Shown in pieces: positions 40,004-47,814 of a stretch of 64,000 nucleotides of DNA (the stretch's first letter is position 1; the number at the start of each line of letters is the position of its first letter). Below the pieces are notes generated by a model. It had not been told where the DNA came from. It saw only the letters and a program-made list of their open reading frames with translations, and did no database searches. The translations under genes and the position numbers were made by a program. The DNA is from Brevundimonas sp. UBA4553 (GTDB taxonomy: Bacteria; Pseudomonadota; Alphaproteobacteria; Caulobacterales; Caulobacteraceae): positions 62,001-126,000 of the forward strand of contig NZ_DGLD01000021.1 in NCBI RefSeq assembly GCF_002387245.1, in the 5' to 3' direction.

Positions 40004-40028
40004 GGAACCGGCAGCGGATCGACGGGTT
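40004..40028 (+). promoter_or_regulatory. EcfG-type promoter of the DUF883-like gene
   Basis: GGAAC (40004-40008), 16-bp spacer, GGTT (40025-40028), 32 bases before the ATG. Confidence 0.6.
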
Positions 40029-40060
40029 CAAAAACAACCCGACACCTCAGGAGATCGCTC

Positions 40061-40336
40061 ATGGCTGAGCCCCGCACGTCCGTCCTGCCAGAGGACATCA
40101 TCAACGGCGCCGCAACGGAAACTCAGCGGCTGGAACAGGAGGCCGACGCCATTCTCGCCAAGGACGTTCGGCCGTTGCCTATCCACGAGGCCGTGCGCGA
40201 AGATGCTGCACAGGCGCGCGTCTGGGCGGATCAGCGGGTCAAAAGGGCGCGGGACGCCATTCGCGATGAGCCCGTGCGCGCGAGCCTCTACGCCCTGGGC
40301 ATCGGCGTGATCATCGGCCTGCTGGCTGCTCGCTAG
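40061..40336 (+). CDS. DUF883/ElaB-like small membrane protein
   Basis: A 91-residue protein. The helical charged region (about 15-65) has WADQRVKRARDAI. A C-terminal transmembrane anchor (ASLYALGIGVIIGLLAAR) matches the DUF883/YqjD/ElaB layout. E. coli relatives bind ribosomes at the membrane in stationary phase; the same role here is only suggested. CAGGAG precedes the ATG, and the stress promoter places it in the EcfG regulon. Confidence 0.8.
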   Translation: MAEPRTSVLPEDIINGAATETQRLEQEADAILAKDVRPLPIHEAVREDAAQARVWADQRVKRARDAIRDEPVRASLYALGIGVIIGLLAAR

Positions 40337-40337
40337 A

Positions 40338-41039
40338 TCAAGCGGGGCCAGACGCCGGACGGGCGAGCGGCGCACGCGCCATCGCCTGATCCGAGACGTA
40401 GGGATTGGTGCGGCGTTCGGCCCCGAACGTGGAGTGGGGGCCGTGCCCCGGCACAAAGGTCACGTCGTCGCCTAGCGGCCAGAGCTTGGTCGTGATGGCG
40501 TGGAGCAAAGCCCCATGATCGCTGCGCGGAAAATCCGTTCGGCCGATCGAGCCCTGGAAAAGGACGTCGCCGACCTGGGCGAAGCGGGCCTCGCGATTGA
40601 AGAAGACGACGTGTCCCGGCGTGTGGCCCGGGCAGTGGAAAACCTCCCAGCGGGTATCACCCAGAGACAGGACGTCGCCTTCCGAAAGGAAACGCGTCGG
40701 GGTGAAGGTGCGTGCCTCGGGCAGGCCATATTTCTGACTCTGGGTGGGGATGAGGTCGATCCAGAACTGGTCCTCGACGTGAGGGCCGATGATGTCGACG
40801 CCGGTCTTTTCCTGCATGGCTGCCGCATCCCCGGCGTGATCCAGATGGCCGTGGGTGATCCAGATGGCGTCCAGCGTCAGACCTCGTCGCGCGATTTCGC
40901 CGAGAATCGCATCGGTTGAACCACCGGGATCGATGACCGCCGCCTTGTTCGTCTTCGTGCACCAGACCGTGGTGCAGTTCTGCTGCAGGGGCGTCACCGG
41001 CGTGATGAAGACGCCTATCGGGGAGGTGGGCTGGCTCAT
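40338..41039 (-). CDS. Metallo-beta-lactamase-fold hydrolase (glyoxalase II-like)
   Basis: A 233-residue hydrolase. The metal site ITHGHLDHAGD (HxHxDH), HCPGHTPGHV, QVGDVLFQGSIGRTD and the late FVPGHGP are all present, as in the YcbL/GloB-like subgroup. It probably hydrolyses a thioester or related small metabolite. The start at 41039 (MSQPTSPIGV) was chosen; longer in-frame sequence runs through tig on the other strand. It converges with the DUF883-like gene with a one-base gap. Confidence 0.87.
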   Translation of the reverse strand: MSQPTSPIGVFITPVTPLQQNCTTVWCTKTNKAAVIDPGGSTDAILGEIARRGLTLDAIWITHGHLDHAGDAAAMQEKTGVDIIGPHVEDQFWIDLIPTQSQKYGLPEARTFTPTRFLSEGDVLSLGDTRWEVFHCPGHTPGHVVFFNREARFAQVGDVLFQGSIGRTDFPRSDHGALLHAITTKLWPLGDDVTFVPGHGPHSTFGAERRTNPYVSDQAMARAPLARPASGPA

Positions 41040-41210
41040 GCTTCCCAGATAGCGAGGCGATGACGCCAAAGGAACCCGCGCGCGTTGACCTTTCGGCCCC
41101 TTCTCGACATAAGGGCGGGCTTCGAGGCGCCGCTCCAAAAAGGGCGGCCCTATTGCTTTATCCACCGCGCGCGCCGTTCGGCGTCGCCACAGAGCGTCAG
41201 AATCCCGACC

Positions 41211-42554
41211 ATGCAAGTCGTCGAAAAGTCGAACGAAGGCCTCAGCCGCGTGATCGCGGTGACCATTCCCGTCGCCGAGCTGAACGAAAAGCTCGAAGCG
41301 CGCATCAAGGAAGTCGCGCCGCAGATGAAGCTCAAGGGCTTCCGTCCGGGCAAGGTGCCGGCCGCCCACGTCAAGAAGACCTTCGGCCGTGACTTCATGG
41401 GCGAAATCATCAACGCCTCGCTGAACGAAACCAGCCAGAAGGCTCTGGATGAGGCCAAGCTGCGCCCGGCCGCTCCGGCTGAGATGAAGCTGATCTCGGA
41501 CATGGACAAGGTCATCGCCGGTCAGGAAGACCTGGCCTACGAAATGTCGCTGGAAGTGATGCCCGACTTCACGCCGGTCGACCCCAAGACCCTGAAGCTG
41601 GAGCGCCCGACCTATACCGCGTCGGACGAGGATCTGGACGAAGCTCTGAAGGAACTGGCCTCGCAGGCCAAGTCCTACGAGGATAAAGCCGGCAAGTCGG
41701 TTAAGGCAGCCGAAGGCGACCAACTGACCATCGACTTCGTCGGCAAGCTGGACGGTGAAGTGTTCGAAGGCGGTTCGGCCGAAGACGCAGACCTGGTGAT
41801 CGGCTCCAACCGCTTCATCCCGGGCTTCGAAGAGCAGCTGAAGGGCGCCAAGGTCGGCGAAGAGAAGACCATCGAGGTCACCTTCCCGGAAGAGTACCAA
41901 GCCAAGAACCTGGCCGGCAAAGCCGCGACGTTCGACATCAAGGTCAAGGCTATCAAGGCCGAGGCCGAAGCCAAGATCGACGACGAGTTCGCCACCCGCA
42001 TCGGTCTGGAGTCGCTGGACAAGCTGAAAGAGCTGCTGAAGGCCAATCTGGACCAGCAGTACGCCGGCGCCGCCCGCTTCAAGCTGAAGCGCGCCCTGCT
42101 GGACCAACTGGACGAAGCCCACGACTTCGCTCTGCCGCCGAAGATGGTGGACGCCGAGTTCGAAGGCATCTGGGCCCAGGTGTCGGCTGACAAGGACGCC
42201 GGCCGCCTGCCGGAGGAAGACGCCAAGAAGTCGGAAGACGAACTGAAGGCCGAGTACAAGAAGATCGCCGAGCGCCGCGTGCGCCTGGGTCTGGTGCTGG
42301 CTGAAATCGGTCGCGCCAACAACGTCGGCGTGACGGATCAGGAACTGTCGAACGCCATCATGACCGAGGCCCGCAACTACCCGGGTCAGGAAAAGATGGT
42401 GCTGGACTTCTACCGCCAGAACCCGAACGCCGCCGCCCAGCTGCGCGCGCCCATCTATGAAGAGAAGGTCGTTGACCTGATCGTCGGCGTCGCCGATGTC
42501 ACCGACACGCCGATCTCGAAGGAAGAGCTGCTGAAGGAAGAAGACGAGGGCTGA
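41211..42554 (+). CDS. tig: Trigger factor chaperone
   Basis: A 447-residue ribosome-associated chaperone and prolyl isomerase. The N-terminal ribosome-binding loop is seen as LKGFRPGKVP (the FRxGxxP signature). The FKBP-type PPIase domain is at about 165-250 (EGDQLTIDFVGKLDGEVFEGG), and the C-terminal helical arms end Glu/Asp-rich. The ATG at 41211 (MQVVEKSNEG) is the normal family start. Trigger factor upstream of clpP is the usual bacterial order. Confidence 0.96.
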   Translation: MQVVEKSNEGLSRVIAVTIPVAELNEKLEARIKEVAPQMKLKGFRPGKVPAAHVKKTFGRDFMGEIINASLNETSQKALDEAKLRPAAPAEMKLISDMDKVIAGQEDLAYEMSLEVMPDFTPVDPKTLKLERPTYTASDEDLDEALKELASQAKSYEDKAGKSVKAAEGDQLTIDFVGKLDGEVFEGGSAEDADLVIGSNRFIPGFEEQLKGAKVGEEKTIEVTFPEEYQAKNLAGKAATFDIKVKAIKAEAEAKIDDEFATRIGLESLDKLKELLKANLDQQYAGAARFKLKRALLDQLDEAHDFALPPKMVDAEFEGIWAQVSADKDAGRLPEEDAKKSEDELKAEYKKIAERRVRLGLVLAEIGRANNVGVTDQELSNAIMTEARNYPGQEKMVLDFYRQNPNAAAQLRAPIYEEKVVDLIVGVADVTDTPISKEELLKEEDEG

Positions 42555-42581
42555 TCTGCCCTTTCATCTCTGAGTTCTTGG

Positions 42582-42612
42582 AAGGGCGGCCTCACGGTCG
42601 CCCTTTTTTTTT
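42582..42612 (+). terminator. Terminator after tig
   Basis: AAGGGCG (42582-42588) pairs with CGCCCTT (42599-42605), extendable by a G-T and a C-G pair, followed by a nine-T run (42604-42612). Confidence 0.93.
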
Positions 42613-42661
42613 GGAGGTTAAAGGTTATTATATCGGCGTTTCGTCAACGTCGGGGTTTGCC

Positions 42662-43588
42662 ATGTCTGGCTTGTCTGGCCTTCTGATCGCCTTGGCCCTT
42701 GCTGCTTCGGTGCAGGATGGGGCGGTCCAGACCCCATCGGAAGTTCAGGCTCCCGAAGTGGCGGTGCCTGTTGACGATGTTCTGGTTTCGGGCAGAAAAT
42801 TGAGGGATCGTGTTCAGTCCTTCGTTGACGAAGTCGCTGCACCCACACCGCAAAGGGGATTGGCGCGATGGCGTGATCCCCTGTGTATCGCCACGGCAAA
42901 CGTTGATCGCGCCGTGGCGCAGCCGATTATCGATCACGTCGCCCGAGTCGGGGCCTCCTATGGGCTGAAGGTGCGTGAGCCAGGGTGCAACCCCAACGTC
43001 GTCATCATCTTCACGGATGAGGCGCCGAACCTCGCCAAAGCCCTGGTGGCGGCTGAGCCAGAGGCGTTCCGTGTTCGATGGACCCGCCAGCTCGACCGCG
43101 GGTCGATAGCCCTGTCCCGGTTTCAGGAGATGGATGCGCCGGTACGTTGGTGGCACGTCAGCATTCCGGTGCTCGGATGGAACGGAAAGGCCGCGATTGC
43201 TCTGCCGGGGAGGGGGGGGGCGCCCCTGGTGCCGGGCGAGGGGCGGGTTAACAGGGGGCGACCCGTTTCGGATCAGTTCAACAAGGTCATCATCATCGTT
43301 GATGTGAACCGGGTCGAGGGTATCATGCTGCCCCAGCTGGCCGACTACCTGGCGCTGGTCACGCTGGCTCAAATTGATCCCGAGAGCGACATGCAGCGAT
43401 ACGACACCGTGTTGAATGTCTTCAACAACCCGGGCGCTGTTGCAGGACTTTCCGAATGGGATAGGGCCTATCTGGCCGCGCTCTATGAAGCCCACCCGGA
43501 GCGCATTGACCGGGCTGATCAGGCGACAGGCGTTACGAATAGACTCCGCCGCGAGGAGCAACGTCTGGCGGCTACGGCTCCCGATTGA
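42662..43588 (+). CDS. Secreted protein of unknown function
   Basis: A 308-residue protein with a signal peptide (GLLIALALAASVQDG) and a Pro/Val-rich linker. A compact domain holds RWRDPLCIATANVDRAVAQP, then YGLKVREPGCNPNVVIIFTDEA, suggesting a Cys-Cys pair in an exported fold. Later blocks are WWHVSIPVLGWNG and VIIIVDVNRVEGIMLPQLADYLALVTLAQ. I do not know the family. An eight-G run at 43209-43216 is in frame here. It sits between tig and clpP, and is lower in G+C than both. Confidence 0.7.
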   Translation: MSGLSGLLIALALAASVQDGAVQTPSEVQAPEVAVPVDDVLVSGRKLRDRVQSFVDEVAAPTPQRGLARWRDPLCIATANVDRAVAQPIIDHVARVGASYGLKVREPGCNPNVVIIFTDEAPNLAKALVAAEPEAFRVRWTRQLDRGSIALSRFQEMDAPVRWWHVSIPVLGWNGKAAIALPGRGGAPLVPGEGRVNRGRPVSDQFNKVIIIVDVNRVEGIMLPQLADYLALVTLAQIDPESDMQRYDTVLNVFNNPGAVAGLSEWDRAYLAALYEAHPERIDRADQATGVTNRLRREEQRLAATAPD

Positions 43589-43685
43589 CCTCGGACGGCT
43601 TGCGTACGGCCTTCAGCGACGCGATATCTGGGAAACAGGCGCGCGCTCGGTGAGTCGCGCCCCTCAAGCATTCGAGAAGGCTTTC

Positions 43686-44327
43686 ATGCGCGATCCGATC
43701 GACTACATCTCCAGCAACCTGGTGCCGATGGTGGTGGAGCAATCCAGCCGCGGCGAACGGTCGTTCGACATCTTTTCGCGCCTGCTGCGCGAGCGGATCA
43801 TCTTCCTGACCGGACCGTTCGAGGACGGCATGGCGTCGCTGATCTGCGCCCAGCTGCTGTTCCTGGAATCGGAAAATCCGAAGAAGGAAATCAGCATGTA
43901 CATCAACAGCCCCGGCGGTCAGGTGACCTCGGCGCTCGCGATCTACGACACCATGCAATACATCAAGTCGCCGGTCTCGACCGTGGTCATGGGCATGGCC
44001 GCCTCGGCCGGTTCGCTGATCCTGACGGCCGGTGAAGCGGGCCAGCGCATCGCCCTGCCGAACGCGCGGGTCATGGTGCACCAGCCCTCGGGCGGCTTCC
44101 GCGGCACGGCCTCGGACATCGAGCGCCACGCCGAGGACATCATCGCCACCAAGCGTCGCCTGAACGAAATCTACGTCCAGCATACCGGCCGGACCTATGA
44201 GGAAGTCGAGCGCACTCTGGACCGCGACCACTTCATGACCGCCGAGGAAGCCAAGGCCTGGGGCATCGTCGACCACGTCTATGACAAGCGCACCCAAGCC
44301 GATGACGACGGCGTGAAGGCTCCCTAA
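43686..44327 (+). CDS. clpP: ATP-dependent Clp protease proteolytic subunit
   Basis: A 213-residue serine protease forming the tetradecameric chamber used by ClpX and ClpA. Catalytic Ser in GMAASAGSLIL, His in RVMVHQPSGG and the downstream Asp region are intact. The start at 43686 (MRDPIDYISSNLVPMV) is the alphaproteobacterial ClpP start; earlier in-frame sequence overlaps the preceding gene. In Caulobacter ClpXP degrades CtrA and is cell-cycle essential. Confidence 0.96.
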   Translation: MRDPIDYISSNLVPMVVEQSSRGERSFDIFSRLLRERIIFLTGPFEDGMASLICAQLLFLESENPKKEISMYINSPGGQVTSALAIYDTMQYIKSPVSTVVMGMAASAGSLILTAGEAGQRIALPNARVMVHQPSGGFRGTASDIERHAEDIIATKRRLNEIYVQHTGRTYEEVERTLDRDHFMTAEEAKAWGIVDHVYDKRTQADDDGVKAP

Positions 44328-44358
44328 GAGCCAGCGAATCGTAACTGCGACAATTTGC

Positions 44359-44388
44359 GAGGCGGGGTCCGGCGACGGATCCCGCCTC
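44359..44388 (+). terminator. Terminator hairpin after clpP
   Basis: A 13-bp stem with one G-T pair (44359-44371 with 44376-44388), GCGA loop. The core TCCG-GCGA-CGGA is shared with the clpX terminator. T-run is weak. Confidence 0.6.
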
Positions 44389-44431
44389 GAATCGTGTTTG
44401 ACGACCTGAAGCTGGACAGGAGCAGACAGTC

Positions 44432-44974
44432 ATGGCCGTTCAAATGGGCGACAGCGGGTTCAAGTACGGTCTCATGACCAGATTGCTGCACTGGGCCATG
44501 GTGGCGCTGCTCGTCTGGCAGTTCGCTGGCATGGGCGTGAAGCTGATCGTGGGCAAGGCGCCCATCACCGCCTTCTGGGTCGGTACGCACAAGAGCATTG
44601 GCGTGGCGCTTCTGATCCTGCTGATCCTTCGCGCGGGGTGGGGGCTCTATAACCTGAAGGTGCGCCCGGCCCATGGCGGCGGCTTCTGGGGGCGAGCGGC
44701 CCTGACCGGGCATCTGGTGCTCTACGCCCTGATGTTGATCGTGCCCGCGTCGGCCCTGCTGCGCCAGTATGGCTCTGGCAAGCCCATGGACCTGTTCGGT
44801 CTGCCGTTCATTGCCGGCAGCGGGGTCGAAACCGCCTGGATGACGGCGCCGGCCAACGCCTTTCACGGTCTGGCCGCCTGGGTGCTTCTGGCCGCGATCG
44901 CGGGGCATGTCCTGATGGTTCTGGTCCACCGTTTCATCTGGAAGGACGATACTGCAGCGCGGATGATGGGCTAG
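44432..44974 (+). CDS. Cytochrome b561-family protein
   Basis: A 180-residue inner-membrane haem b protein with four hydrophobic segments. Candidate haem-ligand His residues: LLHWAMVALLVWQF, GTHKSIGVALL, NAFHGLAAWVLLAA and AGHVLMVLVHRF. It resembles the CybB (superoxide:ubiquinone oxidoreductase-like) group. It is probably electron transfer to or from quinones; the partner is unknown. It lies between clpP and clpX but has no known link to them. Confidence 0.85.
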   Translation: MAVQMGDSGFKYGLMTRLLHWAMVALLVWQFAGMGVKLIVGKAPITAFWVGTHKSIGVALLILLILRAGWGLYNLKVRPAHGGGFWGRAALTGHLVLYALMLIVPASALLRQYGSGKPMDLFGLPFIAGSGVETAWMTAPANAFHGLAAWVLLAAIAGHVLMVLVHRFIWKDDTAARMMG

Positions 44975-45017
44975 CGCAGGGTCTAGGCTCTCAGGAGCTT
45001 TGTGCTATCAGGCGGTC

Positions 45018-45338
45018 ATGCAGTACACACGCGATGCCAGCGGGACCGTCGAGGTCGACGGCGAAATCTACGAATGGGAAATTCGTCGGCAGCCGCAGCC
45101 CAAGGGCGGCGGCAAGTGGGAAGGCTTGGGCATCAGCCTGCGCCTGAAGGATTTCAAGCGTGAGGCGGTTATCCAGTTTCCCATGCCCATGCGCGCGAAC
45201 GGGCGTCCGGATCTGGAAAAGCAGCGCGTCAACGTCGATGCCGTCCGCAACGCCGTTACCTCCGCGATGGAGGCCGGCTGGAACCCCACCTCGCGGGGTA
45301 AGGCCATGGTGTTCGACGTGGACGCCGACGGGAACTAA
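45018..45338 (+). CDS. Small hypothetical protein
   Basis: A 106-residue cytoplasmic protein, unrecognised, with a beta-rich look: GTVEVDGEIYEWEIRRQPQP, WEGLGISLRLKDFKREAVIQ, and the C-terminal AMEAGWNPTSRGKAMVFDVD. The ATG at 45018 was chosen with AGGCGG upstream; a TTG at 45000 is too close to its AGGAG. Function cannot be inferred. Confidence 0.6.
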   Translation: MQYTRDASGTVEVDGEIYEWEIRRQPQPKGGGKWEGLGISLRLKDFKREAVIQFPMPMRANGRPDLEKQRVNVDAVRNAVTSAMEAGWNPTSRGKAMVFDVDADGN

Positions 45339-45349
45339 ACGGCCAGGTT

Positions 45350-45997
45350 TCAGGGGCGGCCGTTGAAGATACGGAATCCCTTTTCCGCGGCGATGGCGAT
45401 CATCTCGGTATCGCCCGAAGTGTCGCCGTAAGCGGCGGCCAGCGTCATGTCTGGCCCGTAGGCGGCGTGGAGACGGCGGACCTTCTCCGCGCCGCGGCAG
45501 TTCTCGCCCGCGAAGGCTCCTGTGACGCGGTCGTGGGCGTCAAACACAAGCTGGGTGCCCAGCAGGCCCTCGGCTCCCAAACGGCGAGCGAACGGAGCCA
45601 CGGTCGTCTCCGGCGAGGCGGTGACGATGACGCGGTGCGCGCCCTTGTCGCCCCAGGCGTTCCAACAGGCGAGGGCGTCGGGGCGCATGAAGCGGTCCCA
45701 GACCTGTTCCGCGTAACGCTCGGCCTCGCGCTCCAACGTCGCACGATCCATGTCGTGGAGGAACTCGCGCACTGAGGCGGCCTTGATCCGACCCCGGTCG
45801 CGATCGCCCACATAGGCGGCCAGCGCGGGCGCCATCCGGGCCAGGCCGATGGCCCAGCCGGCCGCCCCGGCTCGCCAGCGCAGGAAGGCGGTGAAGCTGT
45901 CGCGAATCGTCAGGGTGCCGTCGAAGTCGAAGGCGACGATCGGGCGCTCCCCAACGGGGGACTGGCGAAACGATTGTGCGGCGCCCATGTCAGACAT
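45350..45997 (-). CDS. HAD-IB phosphatase (SerB-like)
   Basis: A 215-residue haloacid-dehalogenase hydrolase of subfamily IB. Nucleophile motif DFDGTLT is at 24-30, motif II at IVTASPE, the Lys in RGAEKVRRL, and motif III GDTSGDTEM. A helical cap lies between. Relatives include phosphoserine and phosphocholine phosphatases; the substrate is not determinable. Starts at 45997 and 45988 are both possible. Confidence 0.85.
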   Translation of the reverse strand: MSDMGAAQSFRQSPVGERPIVAFDFDGTLTIRDSFTAFLRWRAGAAGWAIGLARMAPALAAYVGDRDRGRIKAASVREFLHDMDRATLEREAERYAEQVWDRFMRPDALACWNAWGDKGAHRVIVTASPETTVAPFARRLGAEGLLGTQLVFDAHDRVTGAFAGENCRGAEKVRRLHAAYGPDMTLAAAYGDTSGDTEMIAIAAEKGFRIFNGRP

Positions 45998-46190
45998 TAG
46001 CCGTGATCCCCATAGAAACTGTGCTGTCCGTCCCTGTTAGCGCATTGTCGTGTCGCAACAGGGTTGTGGCGGAACGTGTGATGGGTGATTGTCTTTTTTT
46101 GAAGACCTTCGTGCATAGATTCACGGATCGAACACGAGGTAAGCGCCTTTCGTCCCATGTCGGGCCGGATCGCGGGAGTGAGAAGGGTCT

Positions 46191-47459
46191 ATGACCAAAG
46201 CCGCCGGCACAGACGCCAAAAGCACGCTCTACTGCTCATTCTGCGGAAAGAGCCAGCACGAGGTGCGCAAGCTCATCGCCGGACCGACGGTGTTCATCTG
46301 TGATGAATGCGTCGAGCTGTGCATGGATATCATCCGCGAAGAGCACAAGATCGCTTTCAAGACGACCAAGGACGGCGTTCCGACTCCGAAGGAGATTCGC
46401 GACGTCCTGGACGACTATGTGATCGGCCAGAGCCACGCCAAGAAGGTGCTGAGCGTCGCCGTTCACAACCACTACAAGCGCCTGAACCACGCGACGAAGA
46501 ACAACGACGTCGAGCTGGCCAAGTCGAACATCATGCTGATCGGGCCGACCGGCTCGGGCAAGACGCTGCTGGCCCAGACGCTGGCGCGCATCATCGACGT
46601 GCCCTTCACCATGGCCGACGCCACGACCCTGACCGAAGCCGGTTATGTGGGCGAGGATGTCGAAAACATCATCCTGAAGCTGCTTCAGGCCTCGGACTAC
46701 AACGTCGAGCGGGCCCAGCGCGGCATCGTCTACATCGACGAAATCGACAAGATCTCGCGCAAGTCGGACAACCCGTCGATCACCCGCGACGTGTCGGGCG
46801 AAGGCGTGCAGCAGGCCCTGCTGAAGATCATGGAAGGCACCGTCGCCTCCGTCCCTCCGCAAGGCGGCCGCAAGCATCCGCAGCAGGAGTTCCTGCAGGT
46901 CGACACCGCCAACATCCTGTTCATCGTCGGCGGCGCCTTCGCCGGCCTGGAGAAGGTGATTTCGGCGCGCGGGGCAGGGGCCTCCATCGGCTTCGGCGCC
47001 AAGGTCAAGGAAATCGACGAACGCCGAACGGGCGACATCCTCAAGGGAGTCGAGCCGGACGACCTGATGCGTTTCGGCCTGATCCCCGAGTTCATCGGCC
47101 GCCTGCCGGTTCTGGCGACGCTGGAAGACCTGGACGAGGCGGCGCTGGTCACCATCCTGACCGAGCCCAAGAACGCCCTGGTCAAGCAGTACAAGCGCCT
47201 GTTCGAGATGGAGAACGTGACGCTGACCTTCACCGACGACGCCCTGTCGGCGGTGGCCAAGAAGGCGATCACCCGCAAGACGGGCGCCCGCGGCCTGCGC
47301 TCCATTCTGGAAGGCATCCTGCTGGAGACCATGTTCGAACTGCCGACGTTCGAAGGCGTCGAGGAAGTCGTGGTCAACGCCGAGGTGATCGAGGGCCGCG
47401 CCCAGCCGCTGCTGATCTACTCGGAAAGCTCCAAGAAAAAGGCTGAAGGCGCCGCCTAA
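46191..47459 (+). CDS. clpX: ClpX unfoldase, ATPase subunit of ClpXP
   Basis: A 422-residue AAA+ protein. The N-terminal zinc domain has CSFCGKSQ and CDECVELC, Walker A is GPTGSGKT, Walker B is VYIDEIDKI, and the sensor/pore region includes GYVGEDVEN. It recognises tagged or adaptor-delivered substrates and feeds ClpP; in Caulobacter-type cells it works with polar adaptors. Separated from clpP by three genes, unlike the tight clpP-clpX operon of many bacteria. Confidence 0.97.
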   Translation: MTKAAGTDAKSTLYCSFCGKSQHEVRKLIAGPTVFICDECVELCMDIIREEHKIAFKTTKDGVPTPKEIRDVLDDYVIGQSHAKKVLSVAVHNHYKRLNHATKNNDVELAKSNIMLIGPTGSGKTLLAQTLARIIDVPFTMADATTLTEAGYVGEDVENIILKLLQASDYNVERAQRGIVYIDEIDKISRKSDNPSITRDVSGEGVQQALLKIMEGTVASVPPQGGRKHPQQEFLQVDTANILFIVGGAFAGLEKVISARGAGASIGFGAKVKEIDERRTGDILKGVEPDDLMRFGLIPEFIGRLPVLATLEDLDEAALVTILTEPKNALVKQYKRLFEMENVTLTFTDDALSAVAKKAITRKTGARGLRSILEGILLETMFELPTFEGVEEVVVNAEVIEGRAQPLLIYSESSKKKAEGAA

Positions 47460-47482
47460 GCTGATTTCGGTCGAGATGATTG

Positions 47483-47510
47483 GGGCGGTCCGGCGACGGA
47501 CCGCCCTTTT
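47483..47510 (+). terminator. Terminator after clpX
   Basis: Perfect 10-bp stem (47483-47492 with 47497-47506), GCGA tetraloop, TTTT. The remaining ~300 bases to lon hold no gene and contain the candidate heat-shock promoter. Confidence 0.92.
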
Positions 47511-47671
47511 CGGTTTCTGCTCTGATGAAACGGCGCCACAGGGGCCATCGGTGAGGAATTCGCCGGCATGACCTGCTGGCGACACGGACTGATCAGCATC
47601 GGGCGCGCCTCTGGACGAGCCATCCAGCTTCACGACCATCTCACGCTTCTGTGGGCCTTACGTCCGCTACG

Positions 47672-47699
47672 CTTGAACACAGCGTCCGCAGGGCCACAT
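47672..47699 (+). promoter_or_regulatory. Candidate heat-shock (sigma-32) promoter of lon
   Basis: CTTGAA (47672-47677), 16 bases, CCACAT (47694-47699), resembling CTTGAA-N-CCCCAT. The lon ATG is ~115 bases downstream. Confidence 0.35.
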
Positions 47700-47814
47700 A
47701 CTGAAACGAAAGCCGCCAGAAACGGCGGGCTGAGTCGAGAGGTCGAGGCATTCGCGCCGAGGCTGATCGGCTTGGTGGGCTGGAGATCCACGAAAGCCCT
47801 GGAAAGTACGCATC

